NCBI GenBank assembly: GCA_047947135.1
Contig: CP170457.1
Span: 1,612,001 to 1,676,000, forward strand
Direction: 5' to 3'
DNA length: 64,000 bases
Source of the DNA: Planctobacterium sp047947135
GTDB lineage: Bacteria > Pseudomonadota > Gammaproteobacteria > Enterobacterales > Alteromonadaceae
The notes under the pieces were generated by a model, which was not told where the DNA came from, ran no database searches, and saw only the letters and a program-made list of their open reading frames with translations. Position numbers and translations under genes: made by a program. Shown here piece after piece: positions 1-8,160 of this stretch; positions within the stretch are counted from its first letter, which is position 1, and every line of letters begins with the position of its first letter.

Positions 1-1438
1 CGGCTTCAGGTATTTCGCTGCGTTGACCTCGTTTTTTGTCTCTTGGACCGTCACCTCGACCAGAGCGTTCTCTGCCACCACGATCGCTTCGATCATTGCC
101 ATGCAGTTCAGGAATATCACGCTCATCCTGCAACAGGGTTTGTGCTCCCTGAGCCATGCTGGCCAGAGCGGCAAGCAGGTTTTCAGGTGTCGTTTCCATT
201 TCTTTTTGCAATTGCTCAACAATTGGCATCCAGGCCTGATGTTCATCATTGGTCAGGATCTCAGCAACGCGCTGATGGAAACGCTGTTGGCGCGACTCCG
301 TCAATTGTGATGCTGTAGGAATGGGCATATGTTTGATCGGCTGATTAGTGGCTTTCTCAATTGATTTCAGCATGCGCATTTCACGAGGTGAAATAAACAG
401 AATGGCTTCACCTTCACGTCCAGCACGACCTGTACGGCCTATTCTGTGCACATAGGATTCTGTGTCGTAAGGGATGTCAAAGTTGATTACGTGACTGACA
501 CGTTCAACATCAAGTCCACGTGCCACAACATCGGTAGCGACCAGAATATCGATACTGCCTTTTTTCAGCTTCTCGACCGTGCGTTCTCGGGCATTCTGGG
601 CAATATCACCGTTTAGCGGTTCAACGTCGTAGCCCCTTGCCGACAATTTATCTGCCAGTTCGACAGTCGCTGTTTTTGTGCGTACGAAAATAATCACGCC
701 GTCAAACTCTTCAACTTCCAATACACGTGTTAACGCTTCTAATTTGTGCTTGGGTGTGACTTTGCAATAACGCTGTGTAATACGGTCTGCAGTACTGGTT
801 TTCGCTGCTATCTTGACTGTTTTTGGATCATTCAAAAAGCGGTTGGCAATCTTACGAATTTGCGGTGGCATAGTGGCCGAGAATAATGCTGTCTGACGAC
901 TTGGTGGTACTTGTTCCAATACCCATTCAACGTCATCAATAAAGCCCATACGCAACATTTCGTCAGCTTCATCCAACACCATCATGCTGACGTTATCTAA
1001 CTTCAGTGTTTTGCGTTTAATGTGGTCGATGACGCGACCAGGTGTACCCACGACAATCTGTACGCCACGTTTTAGCTGACGAATTTGATTGTCATAAGAT
1101 GAGCCGCCATATATTGGCAGGATACGCACTTTCTTGGTGTTATTGGCATATGCCTGAAATGCTTCCGCAACCTGTATTGCTAATTCTCTGGTAGGTGCCA
1201 AAACCAGCAATTGTGGTTTATTTAGGTCAGGGTCAATTTTGGCCAACATTGGCAATGCGAATGCTGCGGTTTTACCTGTACCTGTTTGTGCTTGTCCGAC
1301 TAAATCATTTCCCTGCGATAGTAACGGAATCGCTTCTGCCTGAATGGGCGAAGGTGTTTCATAACCGATGGTGTTAAGCGCATCCAGTATCTGCTCAGGC
1401 AGATTAAGGTCATGAAAGCTAATGGGAGTTGTTGTCAT
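1..1438 (-). CDS. deaD: DeaD/CsdA-type DEAD-box RNA helicase (C-terminus off the window)
   Basis: ATP-dependent RNA helicase that remodels structured RNA, known in enterics for ribosome assembly and mRNA unwinding in the cold. Reading leftward from the ATG at 1438, 479 residues are visible and carry the family motifs in order: Q-motif region PSPIQ, Walker A AQTGTGKT, PTRELA, TPGR, DEAD, SAT, ARGLD and HRIGRTGR. The stretch after the helicase core (LLAALASMAQG) matches the DeaD-specific region rather than RhlE or RhlB. An Arg/Gly/Asp-rich tail begins just before the window edge, so the remaining RNA-binding C-terminus lies outside. About 330 nt of likely leader precedes it, an arrangement that in enterics accompanies post-transcriptional control. 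Confidence 0.93.
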   Translation of the reverse strand, partial: MTTTPISFHDLNLPEQILDALNTIGYETPSPIQAEAIPLLSQGNDLVGQAQTGTGKTAAFALPMLAKIDPDLNKPQLLVLAPTRELAIQVAEAFQAYANNTKKVRILPIYGGSSYDNQIRQLKRGVQIVVGTPGRVIDHIKRKTLKLDNVSMMVLDEADEMLRMGFIDDVEWVLEQVPPSRQTALFSATMPPQIRKIANRFLNDPKTVKIAAKTSTADRITQRYCKVTPKHKLEALTRVLEVEEFDGVIIFVRTKTATVELADKLSARGYDVEPLNGDIAQNARERTVEKLKKGSIDILVATDVVARGLDVERVSHVINFDIPYDTESYVHRIGRTGRAGREGEAILFISPREMRMLKSIEKATNQPIKHMPIPTASQLTESRQQRFHQRVAEILTNDEHQAWMPIVEQLQKEMETTPENLLAALASMAQGAQTLLQDERDIPELHGNDRSDRGGRERSGRGDGPRDKKRGQRSEIPEA

Positions 1439-1475
1439 ATATTTGATATTCCGATTGTTTTTTGGCAGGAGATTC

Positions 1476-1735
1476 AGAGCCTGTTGATATATAAATGTCA
1501 TTCTAAGCAAAAGCGTCTTTATCGTGAGGGAGATCTTTAGACTCGGTTCTTGAAGTCAAAAATCGCCGAAAAAGAGCTGTATGTTGTTCTAACGAACCCA
1601 AAAGGGTTGCGTTTGTTTACCACTTTTGCTTAGTTTGGAGCTCGCAGTGTAGCGTCGCTGCACTGTAAAGCCTGAACCTTGCCTAAATAACAAACCGCCT
1701 GCTGCAAAATCCTGCAGCAAAAATCAACAGGCTCT
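1476..1735. repeat. 260-bp element with nested perfect inverted repeats in the deaD leader
   Basis: AGAGCCTGTTGAT at 1476-1488 is exactly inverted at 1723-1735 (13 bp). Inside it, CTAAGCAAAAG at 1503-1513 is exactly inverted at 1623-1633 (11 bp). Further local hairpins are TGCTGCA/TGCAGCA at 1700-1719 and an AACCC-AAAA-GGGTT stem near 1591-1613; a GCAGTG/CACTGT palindrome lies at 1644-1666. No ORF of note is present. It lies between deaD and its likely promoter. It may be a MITE with terminal inverted repeats or a multibranched structured leader RNA. No clear target-site duplication was seen. The rest of 1439-2005 holds only the promoter and hairpin listed separately. Confidence 0.7.
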
Positions 1736-1772
1736 TAAAGCCGATGTCACGCATTTTCTCAAAAGGGCGCGC

Positions 1773-1801
1773 ATTCTACCTTAGTCGCATTAGATACGCC
1801 A
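1773..1801 (-). promoter_or_regulatory. candidate deaD promoter with GC-rich discriminator
   Basis: On the minus strand a TAGAAT hexamer (1773-1778) is followed at once by the G/C-only stretch GCGCGCCC, as in many growth-rate or stringently controlled promoters. The -35 region at 17-bp spacing is weak (TGGCGT). If used, transcription starts near 1766 and the deaD leader would be about 330 nt, including the whole nested inverted-repeat element. Confidence 0.35.
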
Positions 1802-1927
1802 TCAGTATATTTATTCATCACCTTAGCACATACAATAATATTTGCACGGTGACGGCTGATTCTGCCAATTTATGTTAATGCTAATACCGACCCCATTATA
1901 TCTTTCCAAAGTGGCGGAATAAACGGT

Positions 1928-1989
1928 GTTGATCCGCAAAGAGCGGCCACTGAAAACTTAATAGTTCTTTTTTCCGTGGCCGGATTAAC
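1928..1989 (-). terminator. long hairpin downstream of the SbtA-like gene
   Basis: CGGCCAC (1944-1950) pairs with GTGGCCG (1976-1982). An alternative outer pairing uses GTTGATCCG (1928-1936) with CGGATTAAC (1981-1989). The loop is A/T rich. It lies just past the transporter stop codon, so it probably ends that operon and insulates deaD. The U-tract is not classical, which limits confidence. Confidence 0.4.
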
Positions 1990-2005
1990 ACTTTATTAAT
2001 CGTTT

Positions 2006-2938
2006 TCATACCGTCAGCCACTGACTTACCGCAATGAAAAAAGGCACCGCCACCAACACATTGAAGGGGAAAGTGACACCAAGTGAAGTGCTGATAGATA
2101 GACCCGAGTCAGCTTCAGGTAATGACATCCGCATGGCTGCTGGCACCGCGATGTATGAAGCACTAGCACCCAGCGTAGCCATAAGTGCCATGCCTCCACT
2201 ACTTAATTGCAGCATATCTGCAAGCAGTAAACCTGTACTGCCCCCTATAATGGGCATCAACATGCCAAAAGCAGCAATAAAATAAGCGGCGTGGGTTAAT
2301 TCGCGTAGGCGCTTTGCTGCAACAATGCCCATTTCTAAAAGGAAAAGTGCCAGGATGCCAGGAAACAGGACGCCAAAGAACGGCATAATTTTATCGACAG
2401 TACCTCCACCTATGTAGCCAATTAGCAAACCACCCATCAGGAGTAAGATACTTTGATTGATAACAATTTCGCGATCCAATTTGACCCCCGATGTACCTTT
2501 TTTCTGACGTTTGGCAAGCCAGATACCTACAACGATGGCGGGTGCCTCTAGAAGTACCACAAATAAGGGAAAATAGGCTTCATAAGCAATATTGGCTGAT
2601 TCCAATAATGCCACAGCAACTGCATATGTGCCGACACTAACTGACCCGTAATGGGCCGCAATAGCACCCGCGTTGATACGATCTAACATACCAAAATAGC
2701 GCAATAACGGATATGCGATGAAAGGCAGTAAAAGACCAAACAAGATTACGAAAAATGATTGAAATATCAGGTTATATGACGCGTGCTCCTGCAACGCTAA
2801 TCCACCTTTGAGTCCGATGGCCAACATCAGGAATAGCGTAATCGAGTCATACAATGATTTTGGGAATTTAATTGGCGCTTTTAACCAGACGGTCAATGCG
2901 CCCAATACAAAAAAAGCAATGACAGCATCTAGTTGCAT
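2006..2938 (-). CDS. SbtA-like sodium-dependent bicarbonate transporter family protein
   Basis: 310-residue integral membrane protein of the SbtA/DUF897 family, whose cyanobacterial founder is a high-affinity Na+/HCO3- symporter. Recognisable are the N-terminal half with PIKFPKSLYDSITLFLMLAIGLKGG and the second inverted half with LFPGILALFLLEMGIVAA, giving about ten predicted helices. The ATG at 2938 follows a GGAG Shine-Dalgarno that overlaps the end of the upstream small membrane gene, so the two are probably one operon. A CbbR/CmpR-like LysR gene is divergent. Cyanobacterial sbtA is usually paired with the PII-like sbtB; no such gene is present here. Substrate is inferred from family only; a general anion symporter role is possible. 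Confidence 0.8.
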   Translation of the reverse strand: MQLDAVIAFFVLGALTVWLKAPIKFPKSLYDSITLFLMLAIGLKGGLALQEHASYNLIFQSFFVILFGLLLPFIAYPLLRYFGMLDRINAGAIAAHYGSVSVGTYAVAVALLESANIAYEAYFPLFVVLLEAPAIVVGIWLAKRQKKGTSGVKLDREIVINQSILLLMGGLLIGYIGGGTVDKIMPFFGVLFPGILALFLLEMGIVAAKRLRELTHAAYFIAAFGMLMPIIGGSTGLLLADMLQLSSGGMALMATLGASASYIAVPAAMRMSLPEADSGLSISTSLGVTFPFNVLVAVPFFIAVSQWLTV

Positions 2939-2944
2939 GACTGA

Positions 2945-3151
2945 TTACTCCGACGTCAGCGGCAGTTGCAATTGCTTGCTTCTGGGGGGACGCTTGGTCT
3001 GGGCCAGATGGTTCAGCACTGTCAGCACCAGGATCATGGCTGCGGCAAATATAAGGCTGACTGGATTATGGTTTACCAATGTGGCCACATAGGCCAGTCC
3101 CAGCAGTACTAGAGCAGTAAAAAGGATAAATAGCGTTTGTCGATTCAGCAT
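2945..3151 (-). CDS. small two-helix membrane protein upstream of the SbtA-like gene
   Basis: 68 residues from the ATG at 3151, chosen because GGAG lies 6 nt upstream; a GTG at 3163 would add four residues but has no better site. Two hydrophobic helices (roughly residues 5-24 and 29-47) are followed by a basic tail containing KRPPRSKQ. Its stop is six bases before the transporter start, so translation is probably coupled. I do not recognise the family. Position suggests an accessory or regulatory subunit of the transporter, which is inference from context only. Confidence 0.65.
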   Translation of the reverse strand: MLNRQTLFILFTALVLLGLAYVATLVNHNPVSLIFAAAMILVLTVLNHLAQTKRPPRSKQLQLPLTSE

Positions 3152-3163
3152 GTCACTCTCCAC

Positions 3164-3247
3164 AGATTAACGTGATGCTGATCTTGCCATTTTAATATTA
3201 TAGATAATAATAGATGTTATTGATTTTATGTATAGATAAAAAGCTAT
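3164..3247. promoter_or_regulatory. divergent promoter region between the transporter operon and its LysR gene
   Basis: 84-bp A/T-rich intergenic region. It contains the dyad ATAA-TAGATG-TTAT (3207-3220) and neighbouring TTATTGATTTTATG, compatible with a LysR-type binding region in which the regulator binds between two divergent transcripts. No promoter hexamers were assigned with confidence. Confidence 0.35.
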
Positions 3248-4192
3248 ATGAAATCCAGATTACATGCTTATTTTGGTACGTTCCGACAAATGGAGGTGAT
3301 CCTCACTTTATTTGAAACTGGCACTGTACATGCAACCGCAGATACCTTGCATTTAACCCAACCAACTGTCTCTCAGCAATTGAAAAAATTACGTGACGTT
3401 ATCGGATTGCCGATTTATGAACAAGTTGGCAGAAAACTGGTATTTACTGATGTCGGTTTGGCGCTTGTCAATACTGCTCGCGATATCCTGCAGTCCTGTG
3501 AACAATTGGACATGAAACTGTCTCAATTTAAAGGTGTGACCGCCGGTACCTTGCGAATATCCGTCGTAACCACCGCCAAGTACTTCATTCCTCATTTACT
3601 GGGAACCTTTTGCGCACACTACCCTGGTGTTGATATCAAATTTAAGGTGGGTAACCGGCAACAGATCATTGATCGAGTAAATGATGGTATTGACGATTTT
3701 TACGTTTTTAGCCATGTGCCAGAAGGGCCGGAACTGGAAGTTATGCCTATTGTTGATAATCCATTGGTCGCTATCGCACCGCGCCATAGTAAATGGCATG
3801 TTGAACAGGAGATCAGCTTAGCGGAATTCGCCAAAATGCCTTTTATTATTAGAGAAAGTGGCTCTGGCACTCGTCATGCCATTGAGTCATTTATGCGGGC
3901 ACATAACATCGATCTCAATATTCGTATGACCATTGAAAGCAATGAGGCGATAAAACATACCGTCATGTCAGGTTTTGGTGTATCAATTTTATCATCCCAC
4001 ACGCTGGCGGTTGGGGAGAGCACCAATATTGCCTTGTTAAAGGTACACAGTTTGCCGATTACGACTCAGTGGTCGTTTGTCTGGCGACGCAAAAAACTCC
4101 TCACACCGGTCGCAGATGCATTCCTGCAATACATGAACTCGGAAGGTAAGAATCGCTTATTGCAGGGGTTTCAATTTTTGTCTCCGGACTAG
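3248..4192 (+). CDS. LysR-family regulator, CbbR/CmpR-like
   Basis: 314-residue transcription factor with an N-terminal winged helix-turn-helix (TADTLHLTQPTVSQQLKKLRD, about residues 31-51) and a two-lobed LysR substrate-binding domain from about residue 95. The sequence resembles regulators of CO2 fixation and bicarbonate uptake (CbbR, RbcR, CmpR), for example in FRQMEVILTLFETGTVHATAD and GTLRISVVTTAKYFIPHLL. It is divergent from the SbtA-like operon, the classical arrangement for a LysR regulator and its target. The inducer is unknown; metabolites reporting carbon status are typical of this subgroup. Confidence 0.85.
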   Translation: MKSRLHAYFGTFRQMEVILTLFETGTVHATADTLHLTQPTVSQQLKKLRDVIGLPIYEQVGRKLVFTDVGLALVNTARDILQSCEQLDMKLSQFKGVTAGTLRISVVTTAKYFIPHLLGTFCAHYPGVDIKFKVGNRQQIIDRVNDGIDDFYVFSHVPEGPELEVMPIVDNPLVAIAPRHSKWHVEQEISLAEFAKMPFIIRESGSGTRHAIESFMRAHNIDLNIRMTIESNEAIKHTVMSGFGVSILSSHTLAVGESTNIALLKVHSLPITTQWSFVWRRKKLLTPVADAFLQYMNSEGKNRLLQGFQFLSPD

Positions 4193-4213
4193 TCGGTTGA
4201 TTTCCCTAAAAAA

Positions 4214-4234
4214 GTCCCGGTATTGAACCGGGAC
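4214..4234 (-). terminator. rho-independent terminator between LysR and the HPF-like gene
   Basis: GTCCCGG (4214-4220) and CCGGGAC (4228-4234) form a 7-bp stem with a 7-nt loop. On the minus strand the stem is followed by TTTTTT, so it terminates the HPF-like gene. On the plus strand, where it follows the LysR gene, the T-tract is poor but it may still work in both directions. Confidence 0.75.
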
Positions 4235-4245
4235 TATATTACGTT

Positions 4246-4605
4246 TTAGGCAGTTGGATCTGCAGTTACCAGGGTGCCAAGATGGATGGGATGTTGACGA
4301 AACTGTTGTTTACGTTTTAGCTTTTTAATCAAGTTGGTGCTGGAACGCTGCAGTGCGACATTGATGGCGTGCAACAGGGTAGTGCTTTGCATGCGTACAA
4401 CAATCGTTGGAATACCGGCGGCGTTAATTTTGATGCGGCATTGCAAATCCTCTCCACCTTTTGGACCATTGCTATCACAAAGGCTAACAATGACTTTATC
4501 AACGTGTTGTTTAACACGTGCAAACACAAAGTTGACTCGTTGGGTAATGGACTGTCTTTCTTCTTTGTCCAATTCCAGATTTGAAGCTTTGATAATGATT
4601 TTCAT
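4246..4605 (-). CDS. HPF/RaiA-family ribosome-associated protein
   Basis: 119 residues from the ATG at 4605. A GTG four codons upstream is less likely because the family normally begins directly with the first beta strand (MKIIIKASNLEL). The fold pattern is that of the S30AE/HPF domain: beta strand, helix (DKEERQSITQRVNFVFARVKQHVDKV), beta strands ending with CRIKINA and TIVVRMQS, and a long helix LHAINVALQRSSTNLIKKLKR with a basic end. Such proteins bind the decoding region of the 30S subunit. The sequence is divergent from E. coli HPF and RaiA, so whether it hibernates ribosomes is not established. Confidence 0.75.
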   Translation of the reverse strand: MKIIIKASNLELDKEERQSITQRVNFVFARVKQHVDKVIVSLCDSNGPKGGEDLQCRIKINAAGIPTIVVRMQSTTLLHAINVALQRSSTNLIKKLKRKQQFRQHPIHLGTLVTADPTA

Positions 4606-4634
4606 AGATTTACTCACTATTTAAACGAAATCAG

Positions 4635-5066
4635 TTAACACGGATAGTCCTTTTTCAACACCCGATACACTAATTCTCCAGCGGTCTCAGTTGACGGGGG
4701 GGGTGCAATCAGGTCGTTGATCAGTTTTTCTATCACAGTTTCAATTTGGTAAGATTCAGGTAGACAAAACTCTGCTAAAAAGGTGTCAGGCAGCCATTTT
4801 CGCTCGGTGCCGACGCGAGTGCGAAAAGCCCTGGCGGAATAGCCTTCCATAGCACGGATATCTTGCATAATCGAAGAGTCTGTTAACAACGAACCTTGCA
4901 GAAATCCACCGATAAAGTGGTAGCAACTTGACTCTCGATACGTTTGTTGTTGCTTTGCTTCCTTACAGCTGTTTTGCAACTCCTCTGCTGATTTCACTAT
5001 GGCCATAGAAGTGCTAGGTATGAGAAACGCCAGACTGACAATGAATTTGATAAGTACATTACGCAT
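4635..5066 (-). CDS. secreted protein resembling the Rap1a/Tai immunity fold
   Basis: 143 residues with an N-terminal signal peptide (about 22 residues, ending SMA). After cleavage the spacing of Cys and Gly residues (SCYHFIGGFLQG, FCLPE, then a helix and the C-terminal YPC) matches the Rap1a/Tai domain first described in type VI secretion immunity proteins and later seen in many stand-alone periplasmic proteins. No effector or secretion gene is nearby. It begins 8 bases inside the end of nhaA on the same strand, so the two are translationally linked. Function is unknown; the family assignment is by cysteine pattern only. Confidence 0.5.
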   Translation of the reverse strand: MRNVLIKFIVSLAFLIPSTSMAIVKSAEELQNSCKEAKQQQTYRESSCYHFIGGFLQGSLLTDSSIMQDIRAMEGYSARAFRTRVGTERKWLPDTFLAEFCLPESYQIETVIEKLINDLIAPPPSTETAGELVYRVLKKDYPC

Positions 5067-6300
5067 AATTTGCCTCTTGCTTGTTCACTGTTGACTTTTG
5101 ATCAACTGGTTTTGCTTTGATAAGTACTAGTGCGCCCACGACTGCAGACAACAGCGAACCCAGTAGTACGCCTAATTTGACACTTAATTGGTAGCTGGCA
5201 GCCATTCCTTCAAAAGCCAGCGAACCTATAAATAAGGACATCGTGAACCCGACACCACATAACAAACAGACGCCATACATTTGCAACCAGTTCGCGCCTT
5301 TGGGTAGTCGTGCGATGCCAGTTTTTACTGCCAACCAACAGGAACCCAGGATCCCAATTTGCTTGCCAAGGAATAACCCAGCGACAATGCCCAAAGTGAT
5401 TGGATTAAACAGGGTTTCCATGGAGACATTCAGAATATTGACCCCGGCATTAGCAAAGGCAAATACTGGCAGAACGAAGAAAGCAACCCAGGGATGCAAT
5501 GCGTGCTCCATATGCGGCAACATGCGTTTTCCATTGGAGTTTCGTAGCTTCAATGGAATGAACCAGGCCAGTGCAAATCCGGCTAGTGTGGCATGCACAC
5601 CAGACTTCAAAACAGCGGCCCAAACGACAATGCCAATCATGATGTAGACTGCCTGAAATCGAACCTGTAGGCGGTTCACGACAAGCAGCGCAGCGAGTCC
5701 AGTCGCTGCGACAATCAGTGAAAATGCAGATAAATCCTGCGAGTAGAATAAGGCAATGATGACAATGGCACCGATATCGTCAAATATGGCTACGCTCAGC
5801 AAGAAAAGCTTTAAAGTAATCGGCAGTGACCGGCCAAAAAGAATGAACAGTCCCAGGGCAAAGGCGATGTCCGTTGCTGCAGGTATTGCCCAACCGTTGG
5901 CGGCAATATCATCACCGTTTGTAAACCAAAGATAAAACAACGCCGGGAATATGATACCCGCAATGGCCGCGATGGCTGGTAGCACGACTTGAGAAGGTTG
6001 TGACAGGTGGCCAGCTAATAATTCTCGTTTGATTTCGAGCCCTACTAAAAAGAAGAACACCGCCATCAGTCCATCGTTTATCCATAATGTCAGCGGCTTG
6101 GCAATCTCAAATGTGCCAAATTGCATGACCACAGGTAGGTTTAAAAAAGCATGATAGATATTTTCCAGAGGTGAGTTTGCAAGAATCATCGCCAGGAAGG
6201 CTGCAGCGACCAGTAAAACGCCTGGCGCGGCTTCATGATGGAAAAACGTTTTAATTGCACTCGACACTCTAGTCACCGTCTGTTGGGAAACGTTCGGCAA
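5059..6300 (-). CDS. nhaA: NhaA Na+/H+ antiporter
   Basis: Electrogenic exchanger that expels Na+ for H+ at the inner membrane. It aligns along its length with enteric NhaA: LWINDGLMAVFFFLVGLEIKREL, GWAIPAATDIAFALG (the two functional Asp region is in SVAIFDDIGAIVIIALFYSQDLSAFSL), LKSGVHATLAG and a C-terminal CGVGFTMSLFIGSLAF. Starts are ambiguous: a TTG at 6351 gives 430 residues, but the family begins near AIKTFFHHEAAPG. The TTG at 6300 (413 residues) has AAGG a few bases upstream and leaves 77 bp for a divergent promoter with nhaR, so it is preferred. GTG codons at 6276 and 6267 are also possible. Confidence 0.93.
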   Translation of the reverse strand: MPNVSQQTVTRVSSAIKTFFHHEAAPGVLLVAAAFLAMILANSPLENIYHAFLNLPVVMQFGTFEIAKPLTLWINDGLMAVFFFLVGLEIKRELLAGHLSQPSQVVLPAIAAIAGIIFPALFYLWFTNGDDIAANGWAIPAATDIAFALGLFILFGRSLPITLKLFLLSVAIFDDIGAIVIIALFYSQDLSAFSLIVAATGLAALLVVNRLQVRFQAVYIMIGIVVWAAVLKSGVHATLAGFALAWFIPLKLRNSNGKRMLPHMEHALHPWVAFFVLPVFAFANAGVNILNVSMETLFNPITLGIVAGLFLGKQIGILGSCWLAVKTGIARLPKGANWLQMYGVCLLCGVGFTMSLFIGSLAFEGMAASYQLSVKLGVLLGSLLSAVVGALVLIKAKPVDQKSTVNKQEANYA

Positions 6301-6377
6301 TCCTACCTTGGGTGATCCAAAACGATAAAGTCGAATTAAAAAGGTAATCAATACGAAAAAACCGAAGAGTGAAGTAG

Positions 6378-7292
6378 GTGAATCAACTTAATTATCATCA
6401 TCTCTATTACTTCTATGTCACCGCTAAAACAGGTTCGATTGCCAGGGCATCCGAGGAGTTACATCTCAGTCCACAGACGATCAGTGGTCAAATAGGTGTT
6501 CTTGAGGACTACCTTGATCTTAAGTTATTTGACCGCATTGGCCGCAAACTGCAACTCAATGATCAAGGGCAGATGGTGTTTAGTTACGCGGAGGATATCT
6601 TTACTCTAGGCAACGAATTGATTCACGGTTTGCGTAACAAGCACTTTTTTGAACAAAACATCGTGAAAGTGGGTGTCACCGACGTGATACCTAAAGTGCT
6701 GGCTTTTGATATATTTCGTTCCGTTATGGATACCGATATACCTACTAATTTAGTCATGAAGGAAGGAGAGCTCAGTGACCTGCTCTCTGAATTAGCAATT
6801 GGCAAATTAGATTTGATCTTATCTGATCAGCCTTTGACACCATCCAGTAATGTGAAAGCGTTCAGTTATTTACTGGGTGAAAGCGGTTTAAGCTTTTTTG
6901 CAATCGCCTCTTTGGCGGAAAAGCTAAAAGCGTCATTCCCTCATTCCTTGCACATGCAACCGTTTTTGAGTCCGGGCACTCAGTCTAATGTGAAGTTGGG
7001 GCTGCTTACCTGGTTTGAGCGACTTAACATTGCTCCCAACATTGTTGGTGAATTTGATGATAGTGCGCTCAAGAAGCTATTTGCTCAGGCTGGTTATGGT
7101 ATTTTTTGTGCTCCGACTTCAGTAGAAGCGCACGTGAAAAAACAGTATGACGTTGAACTGCTGGGCAGAACCGACGATGTTAAGGAGCGATTTTATTTAA
7201 TTTCTCCCAACCGAAAGCTTAAACATCCCGCGCTTGAGCCGGTGCTGGCTGCAGCAGAAACGGTGTTTGCTGAATCCAGGGCATTATCTTAG
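6378..7292 (+). CDS. nhaR: NhaR LysR-family activator of nhaA
   Basis: 304-residue LysR regulator. The N-terminus NQLNYHHLYYFYVTAKTGSIARASEELHLSPQTISGQI is the characteristic NhaR winged-helix sequence, and a divergent nhaA confirms the pairing. Translation starts at a GTG (6378). NhaR senses Na+ and activates nhaA in E. coli. Effector domain runs from about residue 90 to the end. The very short divergent region means both promoters and the NhaR sites must be compact or overlap the nhaA leader. Confidence 0.9.
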   Translation: MNQLNYHHLYYFYVTAKTGSIARASEELHLSPQTISGQIGVLEDYLDLKLFDRIGRKLQLNDQGQMVFSYAEDIFTLGNELIHGLRNKHFFEQNIVKVGVTDVIPKVLAFDIFRSVMDTDIPTNLVMKEGELSDLLSELAIGKLDLILSDQPLTPSSNVKAFSYLLGESGLSFFAIASLAEKLKASFPHSLHMQPFLSPGTQSNVKLGLLTWFERLNIAPNIVGEFDDSALKKLFAQAGYGIFCAPTSVEAHVKKQYDVELLGRTDDVKERFYLISPNRKLKHPALEPVLAAAETVFAESRALS

Positions 7293-7338
7293 CAGCAGCT
7301 GTATTGTGCGAAAAAACAGCTCCTAAAAATGCTTAAAT

Positions 7339-8160
7339 TTACTTGTTTTGCTGTTCTGGTGGTGCATTGGTCTGCAACTGTTGTTCTAACTGAGCCAGCT
7401 TATCCATAACATGCTGCAAAGTGGGTTCATTATTCTTCTCGCTTTCCGCTTTGCGTACTTTGGCGTGCTCTTCTTCCATCACGTTGACAACGATACCAAT
7501 CACCATATTCAAGAAGGCAAACGCGGTAAAAAAGATAAAGCTAATGTAAAAAGACCAACTTAACGGGTAAACCTCCATGGTTTCATACATCACATCTGTC
7601 CAGTCTTCAAAGGTCATTACCCGAAATAGGGTCAACAAAGAAATACTGATATCTCCCCACAATTCCGGATTAATATCTTCGAATAGTGTGCTGCCAACGG
7701 CGGCGTAGATATAAAAAATGATGAACATAAGTAGCATGACATAGCCTAACTGGGGTAAGGCTTTCATCAATGACACCAACAAAATACGTAGCTCCGGAAT
7801 AAAGGAGACCATACGTAAAACCCGAAACACTCTGACTAATCTGGCAATGACGGCCATATCGGAGTTTTCAATTGGGATAAGACTGACCAAGACAATGGTG
7901 GTGTCAAACAGGTTCCAGAAATTGTGAAAAAAGCGCGACTTTTTTTCTTCAGCCAAAAATCGAATGCTGATCTCTGTCAGGAAAAACGCGCTGATAAACC
8001 AGTCCAGAAGCACGGTAATGTTATTCAGCGTATCCGACATTTCGTAGGTTTTTGCACCTACTAATAACGCCGAAAAAATAATGACGGTGATGACAAATAG
8101 CTCAAATAGTTTATTGCTACGAATTTTAATAAATTGTTTTTGTAAGGCTGAAAACTGCAT
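7339..8160 (-). CDS. single-domain voltage-gated cation channel (BacNav-like)
   Basis: 273-residue protein with one six-helix ion-transport domain, expected to act as a tetramer in the inner membrane. S4 is clear: arginines at 107, 110, 113 and 116, each three apart. The pore helix and selectivity filter read LFRVMTFEDWTD (filter about 183-189), in the place of TLESWS of NaChBac-type sodium channels. S6 (SFIFFTAFAFLNMVIGIVVNVM) is followed by a charged neck and a predicted C-terminal coiled coil (LQHVMDKLAQLEQQLQ), as in bacterial Na channels. Ion selectivity cannot be told from sequence. Its neighbours are nhaR and marC; a role in Na+ or Ca2+ signalling, such as motility or pH response, is speculation. 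Confidence 0.85.
   Translation of the reverse strand: MQFSALQKQFIKIRSNKLFELFVITVIIFSALLVGAKTYEMSDTLNNITVLLDWFISAFFLTEISIRFLAEEKKSRFFHNFWNLFDTTIVLVSLIPIENSDMAVIARLVRVFRVLRMVSFIPELRILLVSLMKALPQLGYVMLLMFIIFYIYAAVGSTLFEDINPELWGDISISLLTLFRVMTFEDWTDVMYETMEVYPLSWSFYISFIFFTAFAFLNMVIGIVVNVMEEEHAKVRKAESEKNNEPTLQHVMDKLAQLEQQLQTNAPPEQQNK

Noticed and set aside
4635..5066. Evidence for a type VI secretion locus from the Rap1a-like protein
   Set aside because: No effector, VgrG, Hcp or sheath gene is in the window; the fold is common outside type VI systems.
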